Shown here in pieces: positions 26,471 through 35,093 of a stretch of DNA of 40,238 bases; the stretch's first letter is position 1, and every line of letters starts with the position of its first letter. A program made the translations under genes and the position numbers. This DNA comes from Acidithiobacillus concretivorus (GTDB taxonomy: Bacteria; Pseudomonadota; Gammaproteobacteria; Acidithiobacillales; Acidithiobacillaceae). The DNA is taken from NCBI RefSeq assembly GCF_018853445.1, contig NZ_JABELD010000035.1:1-40238 (forward strand), written 5' to 3'. The notes under the pieces were generated by a model. That model searched no databases, was not told the DNA's origin, and was given only the letters and a program-made list of their open reading frames with translations.

Positions 26471-27443
26471 GTTAATGTATTGGCAGGGAATTCTGCGTGC
26501 CCACGATGAAGAAATGGCGCGTGACCCGCTGGTATTTGCCATGGGTGAGGACATTGGCGTCGCTGGCGGTACCTACAAGGCGACTTCAGGACTTTTCGCT
26601 AAATATGGTGAACAACGGGTTATTGATACCCCCATTTCCGAAAACAGCTACACCGGCATTGGTGTGGGTGCCGCTATGGTTGGTGCCCGCCCCATCGTCG
26701 AAATCATGAGTGTGAACTTTGCCTGGCTGGCTATGGATCAGCTCATGAATAACGCCGCGAAAATTCATTATATGTCGGGTGGACGGATTCGTTGTCCCTT
26801 TGTCATGCGCGTTCCCGGTGGTACGGCTCATCAGCTGGGTGCCCAGCATTCGGCGCGTATGGAAAAAGTATTCATGGGGATTTCTGGCCTGCGTGTGGTG
26901 ACCCCCGCTACCCCTCGGGATGCTTATGGCTTGCTGAAAAGTGCCGTGCGTTCAGATGATCCGGTGGTGATTATCGAACATGAAAGCATGTATAACCTTA
27001 AGGGCGAAGTGCCGGACGAGGAATTTTTCACCCCGTTGGAAGGTGTGGAAATCATGCGTCCGGGTAAGGATGTCAGCATTTTTGCCTACAACATCAGTGT
27101 GCATTGGGCATTGGATGCGGCCAAAAAACTGGCCAGCGAGTATGGTATTGATGCTGAGGTGATTGATTTAAGGGCCTTGAAGCCTTTGGATCGTGCCGGG
27201 ATTGCTGCCAGTGTGCGCAAAACCCATCATGCCATCATCGTGGAAGAAGACGAGGCTCCGGTCGGTGTTGGTTCGGAAGTGATGGCCATCATCAATGAAG
27301 AATGCTTTTTTGATCTGGATGCGGCGCCGGTGCGTGTGCATGCCCTCGATATTCCCATTCCCTACAATCATCGTCTGGAAAAGGCGGCGATTCCCAATGC
27401 CGGGGATGTGATTGCTGCAGTAAGGAAGATGTTTGGCCGCTAA
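26463..27443 (+). CDS. pdhB: Pyruvate dehydrogenase E1 component, beta subunit
   Basis: 326 residues, normal E1beta length. MGEDIGVAGGTYKAT, TPISENSYTGIGVGAAMVGARPI (transketolase-like pyrimidine-binding half with the ThDP-activating Glu), MRVPGGTAHQLGAQHS, and the C-terminal VIDLRALKPLD and DIPIPYNHRLE are family blocks. With E1alpha it forms the alpha2beta2 enzyme that decarboxylates pyruvate and acetylates the lipoyl group of E2. AAGGAGG precedes the ATG. The E2-E3 gene follows after 53 nt. Confidence 0.94.
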   Translation: MAELMYWQGILRAHDEEMARDPLVFAMGEDIGVAGGTYKATSGLFAKYGEQRVIDTPISENSYTGIGVGAAMVGARPIVEIMSVNFAWLAMDQLMNNAAKIHYMSGGRIRCPFVMRVPGGTAHQLGAQHSARMEKVFMGISGLRVVTPATPRDAYGLLKSAVRSDDPVVIIEHESMYNLKGEVPDEEFFTPLEGVEIMRPGKDVSIFAYNISVHWALDAAKKLASEYGIDAEVIDLRALKPLDRAGIAASVRKTHHAIIVEEDEAPVGVGSEVMAIINEECFFDLDAAPVRVHALDIPIPYNHRLEKAAIPNAGDVIAAVRKMFGR

Positions 27444-27496
27444 GGTCGCACTTCTCTCGATATGTTTTGATCTACAGAAACTCAATAGGGTGAAAA

Positions 27497-30472
27497 ATGG
27501 CTGAACCTTACGTCATCAAGATGCCGCAACTGACCGATACTATGACGGAAGGTGTGGTCGTTTCCTGGGAAAAACCCATTGGCGCTCGGGTCGAACGCGG
27601 CGATGTGGTGGCGACCATCGAAACTGACAAAGCGATCATGGATGTGGAAGTGTTCCGCTCCGGCTATCTGGCGGGTCCTTTGGCGGCGGTGGATAGTGTT
27701 ATGCCGGTTGGTGCGACCATGGCCTATCTGACGGAAACACCGGGTGAAGCCGTATCTCCGGTTCAGGATGTCCCGGCTCAAAGTGCGCCGGCCGTTGCTT
27801 CAGAATCGACAGCATCTGAAGCCTTTTCGGGTCATGCCATTAAAATGCCACAGCTTTCTGATACGATGACGGAAGGCGTGCTGGTATCCTGGGAAAAATC
27901 TCTAGGCGATAAAATCCAGCGTGGCGATGTGGTGGCGACCATTGAAACAGACAAGGCCATCATGGATGTGGAAGTTTTTCGTGAAGGCTATCTTTCCGGT
28001 CCTCTTGTTGCGGTGGATGCGGTGGTGCCGGTCGGTGATGCTATTGCCTGGTTGGTAGAAACTGTGGATCAGGTGCGCGAAGCTGGCACTGTTTCTGGAT
28101 CACGACCGGCGGTGTCGGCAGCTGTGCTGGACAAGATTCACAGCGCTTCTACAATCTCCGCTCAACCCTCTGTCACTCAGCATTTGTCTGCCCGGGTGCC
28201 TGGAGCACAACCTGCACCGCGTCCTCAGCAGGGAGCAGCCAGTCCCTTTGCCCGGCAGTTGGCCGGGCAACAGGGCGTGGACCTGAATCACTTGCAGGGC
28301 AGCGGGCCAGCAGGAGTCATTGTCGCGGCGGATGTTGTCGCTGCTGCGGGTCGTTCTGCACCCGCCACGACCAGTGCCCGAGTTCCCGAGCCAGCCGTAC
28401 CTGGAGACGGGCGGGCGATGAGCGCCATCGAAAAGGCCATCAGTCAGGCCATGGTGGCCTCCCTGAGTATTCCAGTATTTCATGTCACCGTGAAGGCCAA
28501 ACCCGAAGCCCTGATGAGTGCCGCCAAAGCGCACAAAGTGTCGCTGACCGTGGCTATTGCCAAGGCCGCATCCCAGGCATTGGCCAAACATCCCCTGGTG
28601 AATGCTGCTTATCAGCCGACGGACAAAATCGTGGAGCGTGCCCAGCATGATATTGGCATCGCCGCGACGACGGAAGACGGTGGGCTGGTGGTTCCGGTGT
28701 TGCGCGCGGTGGAGGGCAAGGATCTGGCACAACTCCAGAGCGAATGGACGCCGCTGGTGGAAAAAGCGCGTAAGCGGCGGCTCAGTCCTCCTGAATATAC
28801 GCATCCCACCTTCACTATTTCGAATATGGGGATGTATGGCATCACCCAGTTTGATGCCATTGTCACGCCGGGAACCGCCGCCATTATTGCCATTGCCGGT
28901 AATAGTCCGGAAGGCATGCCCATTACCATCACGGCAGATCATCGGGTGGTCAATGGCGCCGAAGCAGCGCTCTTTCTAAAAGACCTTAAAAAAGCCATTG
29001 AACATCCGGAAGGCTGGCTAGGGGCTGCTGCCTCGCCCATTCCCGAAGGCGATTATGACATTCAGGTGCTGGTCATTGGTGCCGGACCGGGCGGTGAGGA
29101 TTGTGCCCGGGAACTCGTTGAAAACGGCGTCAAGGTGGCCATGGTCAATAATGCCCCCTATCCAGGCGGGGAATGTCTGTGGCGCGGTTGTATTCCTTCC
29201 AAGGCCTGGCGGGCTGCAGCGGACCGGATTCGTGATCGGGAACATGATGCCGCCATGGGGCTGCAAATGGGCGCACCGAAGCTGGATTGGGCGCAACTGG
29301 AAAAACATCGTCGGGGCATTTTGCAGGCACGCGGAGAAATGGCCCTGAAAACCGACCAAGGCATGAAAATTCAGGTGCTCGAAGGTACGGCGCGATTTAC
29401 CGGTGAGCACAGCGTCGAAATCAGTGGTAAAGACGCACGCAGTCTGCGTTTCGGAGCCTGTGTCATTGCTACCGGTGCTCCGGCATTTGTGCCGCCTATC
29501 CCCGGCGTTCAGGAGGCTCTGAAAAGTGGTGCAGCAGTCACCTCGGATACCGTTTGGGATTTGGCCCAACCCCCCAAGCGGCTTTGCGTCATTGGCGCGG
29601 GTGCCATTGGTATGGAAATGGCACAGATGTTCCATGATTTTGGCGCCGAGGTGCTGGTGCTGGAGGCGTTGCCGCGACCGGTGGCGGAAATGGAAAAGGA
29701 AGTGTCCGAGCAGTTGATGAAAGCATTGGCGCACAACAGTCCGCGTCTGCAGGTTCTGACTGACGTCAAGGTGCAGGAAGTTTCCGGTAAGCCCGGAGCC
29801 CTGAATATCCGTTATCAGCTCGGTGAAGAGGTCACGAATCATGCCTGTGATCTTCTGCTGGTGGCTACCGGCAAGCGTCCTGATACCAGCGCGCTGAATT
29901 TGGCCTCTGCAGGCGTGACTCTTGCCGAGCGGGGCGCGATTGCGGCGAGCAGCACAGGTCGGACCAGCATGGCGCATATTTATGCGGTAGGTGATGTGGT
30001 GGGCGGTTACATGTTGGCGCACACGGCGGCTCAGCAGGGCCGGGTAGCCGCTGCCAACTTGTTGGGACATGCTGCTCAATATGATGCAGCCAAAGACAGT
30101 GGGGTGACTTTTACCCGGCCACAGTGCGCCTTTGTTGGCCTGTCCATGGAGCAGGCCAAGTCTGCGGGAATGGATGTGGCCGAGGTCAAGGTGCCTATGA
30201 GTATTGATGCCAAGGCCATGATGACCGGTGAAACCGATGGTCTCATCAAAATGGTGGCCGACAAGGTCAGCCACCGCATTGTCGGCGTCCACTTCCTTGC
30301 CGATCACGCCGATTTGCTGGTGGGCGAAGCCGTCATGATGGTCAGTGCCGGGTTGACCCTGGAACAGGTGGCCGAGGCTATTCATCCCCATCCCACCCAG
30401 ACGGAGTTGTTCGGAGAAATGGCCAGACGTTTGCTGTCGCGCTTGCGGCGCTCGGCCCGGGCAGCAGGCTGA
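27497..30472 (+). CDS. Fused dihydrolipoyl acetyltransferase (E2) and lipoamide dehydrogenase (E3)
   Basis: 991 residues in one open frame. Two lipoyl domains (about 4-80 and 113-190; lipoyl lysines 45 and 153 in ETDKAIM), a peripheral-subunit-binding domain (about 248-283, ASPFARQLAGQQGVDL), the acyltransferase domain (about 300-510), then a full E3 from about 520. E3 has the FAD loop IGAGPGGED (528-), redox Cys560 and Cys565 (GGECLWRGCIPSK), the NAD loop CVIGAGAIGMEMA, and the His965-Glu970 dyad (HPHPTQTE). The E2 catalytic His482 is kept, but DHRVVDG reads DHRVVNG (Asn486). No separate E3 gene is in the window. Confidence 0.93.
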   Translation: MAEPYVIKMPQLTDTMTEGVVVSWEKPIGARVERGDVVATIETDKAIMDVEVFRSGYLAGPLAAVDSVMPVGATMAYLTETPGEAVSPVQDVPAQSAPAVASESTASEAFSGHAIKMPQLSDTMTEGVLVSWEKSLGDKIQRGDVVATIETDKAIMDVEVFREGYLSGPLVAVDAVVPVGDAIAWLVETVDQVREAGTVSGSRPAVSAAVLDKIHSASTISAQPSVTQHLSARVPGAQPAPRPQQGAASPFARQLAGQQGVDLNHLQGSGPAGVIVAADVVAAAGRSAPATTSARVPEPAVPGDGRAMSAIEKAISQAMVASLSIPVFHVTVKAKPEALMSAAKAHKVSLTVAIAKAASQALAKHPLVNAAYQPTDKIVERAQHDIGIAATTEDGGLVVPVLRAVEGKDLAQLQSEWTPLVEKARKRRLSPPEYTHPTFTISNMGMYGITQFDAIVTPGTAAIIAIAGNSPEGMPITITADHRVVNGAEAALFLKDLKKAIEHPEGWLGAAASPIPEGDYDIQVLVIGAGPGGEDCARELVENGVKVAMVNNAPYPGGECLWRGCIPSKAWRAAADRIRDREHDAAMGLQMGAPKLDWAQLEKHRRGILQARGEMALKTDQGMKIQVLEGTARFTGEHSVEISGKDARSLRFGACVIATGAPAFVPPIPGVQEALKSGAAVTSDTVWDLAQPPKRLCVIGAGAIGMEMAQMFHDFGAEVLVLEALPRPVAEMEKEVSEQLMKALAHNSPRLQVLTDVKVQEVSGKPGALNIRYQLGEEVTNHACDLLLVATGKRPDTSALNLASAGVTLAERGAIAASSTGRTSMAHIYAVGDVVGGYMLAHTAAQQGRVAAANLLGHAAQYDAAKDSGVTFTRPQCAFVGLSMEQAKSAGMDVAEVKVPMSIDAKAMMTGETDGLIKMVADKVSHRIVGVHFLADHADLLVGEAVMMVSAGLTLEQVAEAIHPHPTQTELFGEMARRLLSRLRRSARAAG
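27518..28051 (+). repeat. Tandem duplication of the lipoyl domain at DNA level
   Basis: Two copies of about 200 bp, offset by exactly 324 bp (for example CGATGTGGTGGCGACCAT at 27601 and again at 27925). The match is high at nucleotide as well as protein level, suggesting a recent or gene-converted duplication within the E2 part. Confidence 0.8.
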
Positions 30473-30476
30473 CAAC

Positions 30477-30950
30477 TTGGCCAAGCCGGATGTTGAGGAA
30501 TCGCCGTCAGCAGTAAGTATCAGTGGGGTGCGCGCAGGCATCCTGCGTTTTTACGAAAGGTTCCTCGACCTCATCGTGGTGGTGCTGATATTTGTCATGC
30601 TTATCACCTTGCTGGCCTCAGTAGTGGGGGTGGTCTGGGACGTTTACGAAACCATTCTGTCCTTTCGGGAAGAAGCGGCCATTCAGGGTCTGGTAGCGGA
30701 TGTGCTGTCGGTATTTGTGCTCATTGAACTATTCCGGACGTTTACCGATTACCTGGAGTTTCACCGTATTCGCTTGCGGGTACTGTCGGAAGTGGCCATT
30801 GTTTTTGTATTGCGGGAATTGTTTATCGGTCTTTATGCCCATCGTCTCGGACCTATGGATCTGATCGCAACGGCGGTGCTGCTTGCGGTGCTGGTCGGTG
30901 CTCGGGTGGCTGCCGTTCAGTACGCCCCGAAGAACCCCGAAAGAGAATGA
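30477..30950 (+). CDS. PsiE-family inner-membrane protein
   Basis: 157 residues with four hydrophobic segments (about 28-50, 68-86, 98-116, 128-147). The layout and blocks such as VVGVVWDVYETI, LIELFRTFTDYLEFHRIRLRVLSEVAIVFVLRELFI match the PsiE (phosphate-starvation-inducible E) family. Function is not established. The start is a TTG at 30477, 4 nt after the E2-E3 stop, with AGG about 10 nt before; a GTG at 30528 is the alternative. Likely co-transcribed with the pdh genes. Confidence 0.75.
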   Translation: MAKPDVEESPSAVSISGVRAGILRFYERFLDLIVVVLIFVMLITLLASVVGVVWDVYETILSFREEAAIQGLVADVLSVFVLIELFRTFTDYLEFHRIRLRVLSEVAIVFVLRELFIGLYAHRLGPMDLIATAVLLAVLVGARVAAVQYAPKNPERE

Positions 30951-31065
30951 GCCGGTCATATCCGTCCTGAAAATTGTCCAGGCAACTTGACGCTACCCCG
31001 AAAAAGCGAGCAAAATGGTCGGGTATTCACTGAACAACGCGCTGCAGCGCATGGAGTTATGCACA

Positions 31066-31437
31066 ATGAGCACAGCAACTGAAACAATGACCAATCTGGA
31101 TTCCATTCCTCCGGTAATGACCCTGACGCAAAACGCGGCGGATAAAATTACCTCTCTGATTGAAGAGGAAGGTTCTGAAGACCTCAAGCTGCGAGTTTTT
31201 GTGACGGGCGGCGGTTGTTCCGGTTTTCAGTACGGTTTTACTTTTGACGAGAATATGAATGAGGGTGACACGGAAGTGCATCAGTTTGGTGTCAGCCTCC
31301 TGATTGATCCCATGAGCTACCAATATCTGGTTGGTGCTGAAATTGATTACAGCGAAGGCCTGGAAGGTGCCCAGTTCGTGATCAAAAACCCGAATGCGAC
31401 CACTACCTGTGGTTGCGGATCTTCTTTTTCTGCCTGA
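31066..31437 (+). CDS. erpA: Iron-sulfur cluster insertion protein ErpA
   Basis: 123 residues. A-type carrier with the three ligands Cys51 ([12 protein letters not shown]), Cys115 and Cys117 (TTCGCGSSF). [19 protein letters not shown] is close to E. coli ErpA rather than IscA. ErpA delivers 4Fe-4S clusters to apo-enzymes, in E. coli also to the isoprenoid enzymes IspG/H and complex I. ATG 31066 with GGAG at 31053-31056 gives the E. coli-like N-terminus; an upstream GTG/ATG reading adds a non-conserved tail. Closed by its own terminator. Confidence 0.94.
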   Translation: MSTATETMTNLDSIPPVMTLTQNAADKITSLIEEEGSEDLKLRVFVTGGGCSGFQYGFTFDENMNEGDTEVHQFGVSLLIDPMSYQYLVGAEIDYSEGLEGAQFVIKNPNATTTCGCGSSFSA

Positions 31438-31463
31438 TCTTTTGCAGAGATAAGAATTTCTCC

Positions 31464-31490
31464 AAGGGAGGCTCGTGGCCTCCCTTTTAT
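31464..31490 (+). terminator. Terminator of erpA
   Basis: AAGGGAGGC (31464-31472) pairs with GCCTCCCTT (31478-31486), loop TCGTG, followed by TTATTTTT. Clear intrinsic terminator. Confidence 0.9.
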
Positions 31491-31525
31491 TTTTCCAGCG
31501 CGTTATGATGACTATCAGGCTCTTG

Positions 31526-31543
31526 CTGTCCTGACTAGGACAG
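31526..31543. promoter_or_regulatory. Palindrome upstream of citrate synthase gene
   Basis: CTGTCCT-GACT-AGGACAG, a perfect 7-bp inverted repeat, about 70 bp before the gltA start. A TATGAT (31504-31509) lies upstream as a possible -10 box, so the repeat would fall just after the transcription start. No T-run follows, so it is not a terminator. Operator or 5' UTR hairpin. Confidence 0.45.
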
Positions 31544-31611
31544 AACTGTGCGTGGGTGGTTGCTCAGTGACAGTTGGATTCATTACTGACCAGAATAACA
31601 AGGAGTTCGAC

Positions 31612-32778
31612 ATGGCGGATACGAACGTAGCTCCCGGTTTGGAAGGCGTGGCGGCAACGCACTCCAGTATTTCTCACATAGATGGTGCAGCAGGCTTGCT
31701 GAGTTATCGTGGCTACGCTATTGATGATCTGGTAGCCCATAGTAGTTTTGAAGAGGTAGCCCTACTACTGCTGGACGGCGCACTTCCGGATGGCGCAGAT
31801 CTCAAAGCTTTTGATGAGGGGCTGCGCAGTCATCGGCAAGTTAAATACAATGTCCGGGAAATCATGAAATTCATGCCAGTTACCGGGCATCCCATGGATA
31901 TGCTGCATTGTGCCGTGGCGAGTTTGGGGATGTTTTATCCGCAGCAGGAGCTGTCCGATGCCGAGCGCGAAAATACTCCGCATCTGGATGCCATGGCAAT
32001 GCGCATCATTGCCCGGATGCCCACCATCGTCGCGATGTGGGAGCAGATGCGTTTCGGTAATGATCCCATCGTGCCGCGTACCGATCTGAATCATGCCGCC
32101 AATTTTCTGTACATGATTTCCGGTAAGGAGCCCAATCCGGCACTGGCGAAAATCCTCGATACCTGTCTGATCCTTCACGCCGAGCATACCATCAATGCCA
32201 GTACTTTTTCGGTGCTGGTGACCGGTTCTACGCTTACCAATCCCTACCATGTGATAGGCAGTGCAATTGGCACGCTGGCGGGCCCGTTGCACGGCGGTGC
32301 CAATCAGAAGGTGGTTGAGATGCTGGAGGAAATTGGCAGTGTTGCCAAGGTGGGTGCTTATCTGGACGCTAAAATGGCCAACAAGGAAAAAATCTGGGGC
32401 TTTGGTCACCGGGTTTATAAAACCCGCGATCCCCGTGCGGCCATTCTGAAAGAGATGATGGAAAAACTGGCCAGCAATGGTCATTTGCGGCATAGCCAGC
32501 TTTTTGAAATTGCCATTGAGGTCGAAAAACAGGCGACTGATCGCCTCGGTCCCAAGGGAATTCATGCAAATGTCGATTTTTATTCTGGGGTTCTTTACCA
32601 CGAAATGGGAATCAAGGCCGATTTGTTTACGCCCATATTTGCCATGGCACGCTCGGCAGGTTGGCTGGCACACTGGCGGGAGCAACTGGCGGATAACCGG
32701 ATATTTCGTCCCACCCAGGTTTACAATGGTGCAAGCCCACGGGCTTATGTGGTGGTAGACAAAAGGAATCAGGCATAA
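31612..32778 (+). CDS. gltA: Citrate synthase
   Basis: 388 residues, the short Gram-positive/archaeal-like dimeric type rather than the long E. coli hexameric form. The catalytic His, His and Asp lie in LHAEHTINASTF, GPLHGGANQKV and NVDFYSGVLYHEMG. WGFGHRVYKTRDPRA is the CoA/citrate block. It condenses acetyl-CoA with oxaloacetate. A methylcitrate synthase is similar, but no prp genes are near. AAGGAG at 31600-31605 fixes ATG 31612; a longer reading from 31552 is rejected. gshA follows after 2 nt. Confidence 0.9.
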   Translation: MADTNVAPGLEGVAATHSSISHIDGAAGLLSYRGYAIDDLVAHSSFEEVALLLLDGALPDGADLKAFDEGLRSHRQVKYNVREIMKFMPVTGHPMDMLHCAVASLGMFYPQQELSDAERENTPHLDAMAMRIIARMPTIVAMWEQMRFGNDPIVPRTDLNHAANFLYMISGKEPNPALAKILDTCLILHAEHTINASTFSVLVTGSTLTNPYHVIGSAIGTLAGPLHGGANQKVVEMLEEIGSVAKVGAYLDAKMANKEKIWGFGHRVYKTRDPRAAILKEMMEKLASNGHLRHSQLFEIAIEVEKQATDRLGPKGIHANVDFYSGVLYHEMGIKADLFTPIFAMARSAGWLAHWREQLADNRIFRPTQVYNGASPRAYVVVDKRNQA

Positions 32779-32780
32779 GC

Positions 32781-34088
32781 ATGACAGAAGTTTTACAAAA
32801 TATTCCCTTCCTCGCTACGGAACGTACTGAGGCTTTGCTGGATATTGAGCGGCATCTGATAGCGGGTCAGTCGGCCATCGAACGTTGGTTTCGTGGTCAG
32901 TTTCAAAAAACCCCGGCGCCATTTTACGCGTCCGTTGATTTACGCAACTCCGGGTTCAAGTTGGCACCGGTGGACACCAATCTTTTTTCGGCAGGCTTCA
33001 ATAATCTGAATCCTGAATTTTCATCGCTCTATGTATCAGCCATTCAGCACTATCTGAATCAGTATCATCCGGGCCTGGAGCGCGTGCTGCTGATTCCCGA
33101 AAATCATACCCGCAACCTGTTTTATTTGGAAAATGTGGCCAGATTACGCGAGCTTCTGGAAATGTCCGGGCTTGAGGTGCAGGTGGGTTCGCTCTTGCTG
33201 GAAGAGCGCACCGCTTATGATTTACCTTCGGGTAATTCCCTGCTTTTAGAGCCCATTTTTCGTGAAGCTGGACGCTTAAAGGCCGCAGGATTTGATCCCC
33301 AGTTGATTTTGCTCAATAACGATCTTTCTGGCGGTGTGCCAGAAATTCTGGAGAATCTCGAACAGCCCATATCTCCGCCTCTGGCGGCGGGCTGGCGCTC
33401 GCGGCGGAAGTCCCAGCACTTTGCCCATTATCGTACTGCCGCGCATGAGCTGGCCGAGGTGATTGATATCGACCCCTGGTTGATTGATCCTTTTTTTCGG
33501 CGTTGTCAGGGGATTGATTTCATGCGTGCCGATGGTCGGGATTGCCTAGTCGCCAATGTCGATGCGGTTCTGGAGCTGACCCGCGAGCGCTACGCCCACT
33601 ATGGGATTACCCAGCGTCCGTTTGTGATTGTCAAAGCCGACGCGGGCACCTATGGCATGGGCATCATGACGGCATACTCCGGTGAAGAGTTCATGGATCT
33701 CAATCGAAAAGAACGCACGCGTATGGCTAAAAGTAAGGAAGGCCTGCCAGTGAGCGACGTGTTCATTCAGGAAGGGGTATATACCTTTGAGCAGACCGCC
33801 GAGGAGGCGGTGGCTGAGCCAGTGGTCTATATGGTGGGTCAGCAGGTGTTGGGCGGCTTTTATCGGGTGCATACCGGGCGCGGTCGCGACGAAAACCTGA
33901 ATGCCCCCGGCGCGCATTTTGAGCCCATGGCCTTTGGTGAGCCTTGCGTAATGCCTTGCCGGAAATCACCACCCGATGCTCCGGTAAACCGTTACTATGC
34001 CTATGGCGTCATCGCCCGCCTGACCCTGGTAGCGGCAGCTCGGGAAATGGCCGATTGGCGTCGGCAGCAAATCCGGAGTGTTGAGTGA
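32781..34088 (+). CDS. gshA: Glutamate-cysteine ligase, A. ferrooxidans-type
   Basis: 435 residues. Makes gamma-glutamylcysteine, first step of glutathione synthesis. It does not resemble E. coli GshA; the features NSGFKLAPVDTNLFSAGFNNL, FVIVKADAGTYGMGIMTAYS and FIQEGVYTFEQTAEEAVAEPVVYMV fit the separate family named after the Acidithiobacillus (Thiobacillus) ferrooxidans enzyme. The middle block looks like an ATP-grasp site. It lies between gltA and gshB, overlapping the gshB start by one base, so the two glutathione steps are coupled. Confidence 0.92.
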   Translation: MTEVLQNIPFLATERTEALLDIERHLIAGQSAIERWFRGQFQKTPAPFYASVDLRNSGFKLAPVDTNLFSAGFNNLNPEFSSLYVSAIQHYLNQYHPGLERVLLIPENHTRNLFYLENVARLRELLEMSGLEVQVGSLLLEERTAYDLPSGNSLLLEPIFREAGRLKAAGFDPQLILLNNDLSGGVPEILENLEQPISPPLAAGWRSRRKSQHFAHYRTAAHELAEVIDIDPWLIDPFFRRCQGIDFMRADGRDCLVANVDAVLELTRERYAHYGITQRPFVIVKADAGTYGMGIMTAYSGEEFMDLNRKERTRMAKSKEGLPVSDVFIQEGVYTFEQTAEEAVAEPVVYMVGQQVLGGFYRVHTGRGRDENLNAPGAHFEPMAFGEPCVMPCRKSPPDAPVNRYYAYGVIARLTLVAAAREMADWRRQQIRSVE

Positions 34089-35026
34089 TGACCTCGTTGA
34101 AAACAGCCATTCTCATGGATCCCATAGCCGGGATCAAACCCGCCAAAGACAGCACTTTCGCCATGCTCCTGGCGGCGCAGGCACGGGGGCATCAGTGCTG
34201 GGTGTTTGGCCTGCCTGATTTGTTCATGCGTGACGGCAAGGTCTGGGCACGTCTGCGGGCGGTGACGGTGCAAGATGAAGCCACCGACTTCGCGACCCTG
34301 GCTGCCGTTGAAGAGCGGCCCTTGGCAGATATGGACGTGGTTTTGATGCGCAAGGACCCACCGGTTGATCTGGAATATCTGACCGCCTGTTATCTGCTGG
34401 AACATGCCGAAACCTGGGTGGTGAACAACCCGGTGAGCCTGCGTAATGCCAATGAGAAATTATATGCCTTGCATTTCCCCGAATTTCTCCCGCCCTTTCT
34501 GGTCAGTCGTGATCTGGGTGACCTGCGCGCTTTTCTGGCCGAGCATGGCGAGGTGGTGGTCAAACCCCTTTCTGCGCGGGGCGGCGAAGGGGTGTTTTAC
34601 TTGCATCAGCAAGACCGCAATGTGGGCAGCATCCTCGAAACCGTGACTGCCTGGGGGCAGCATTATGTCATGGCCCAGCGCTATATTCCGGCCATACGCG
34701 AAGGGGACAAGCGCATTATTCTGGTGGACGGCGTGGCGGTGCCTGGTGCCATGTTGCGGGTGCCTTCTGAAAAAGACTTTCGCGGAAATCTGGTAGCAGG
34801 GGCTACGGCCGTAGCCGCCGAGCTGAGTGCGCGTGATCAGGATATTTGTGCGGCAATAGGGCCGGCTCTACGTGCCGCAGGTTTACTTTTTGTCGGGCTG
34901 GATGTGATTGGCGGCTATGTGACTGAAATCAATGTCACCAGTCCCACCGGGGTACGGGAGATTCGTCGCTTTTTTGCTGTGGATGCCGCCGAGCTACTTT
35001 GGCGACGTCTGGAACAAGGACAGTAA
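34088..35026 (+). CDS. gshB: Glutathione synthetase
   Basis: 312 residues, E. coli-like. Adds glycine to gamma-glutamylcysteine. MDPIAGIKPAKDSTFAML, LMRKDPPVDLEY, the ATP-grasp loop KPLSARGGEGVF, MAQRYIPAIREGDKRI, and EINVTSPTGVREI with metal ligands are present. ATG 34088 overlaps the last base of the gshA stop; a GTG three bases earlier is possible. GGAG at 34075-34078 serves either. Confidence 0.95.
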   Translation: MTSLKTAILMDPIAGIKPAKDSTFAMLLAAQARGHQCWVFGLPDLFMRDGKVWARLRAVTVQDEATDFATLAAVEERPLADMDVVLMRKDPPVDLEYLTACYLLEHAETWVVNNPVSLRNANEKLYALHFPEFLPPFLVSRDLGDLRAFLAEHGEVVVKPLSARGGEGVFYLHQQDRNVGSILETVTAWGQHYVMAQRYIPAIREGDKRIILVDGVAVPGAMLRVPSEKDFRGNLVAGATAVAAELSARDQDICAAIGPALRAAGLLFVGLDVIGGYVTEINVTSPTGVREIRRFFAVDAAELLWRRLEQGQ

Positions 35027-35093
35027 TGGCCGCGCTGGCACAGTCAGGAATGCAATCTGCCGTTTTTCATCGAAAACCCGTATGATGGGCAGT

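Noticed and set aside
28100-28942. 280-codon minus-strand open frame opposite E2
   Set aside because: Antisense to the conserved E2 linker and catalytic domain; no start context or domain.
29018-30541. 507-codon open frame on the minus strand opposite the E3 part
   Set aside because: It is antisense to a clear lipoamide dehydrogenase, has no recognisable domain and no ribosome site; such shadows are common in genes with this codon bias.
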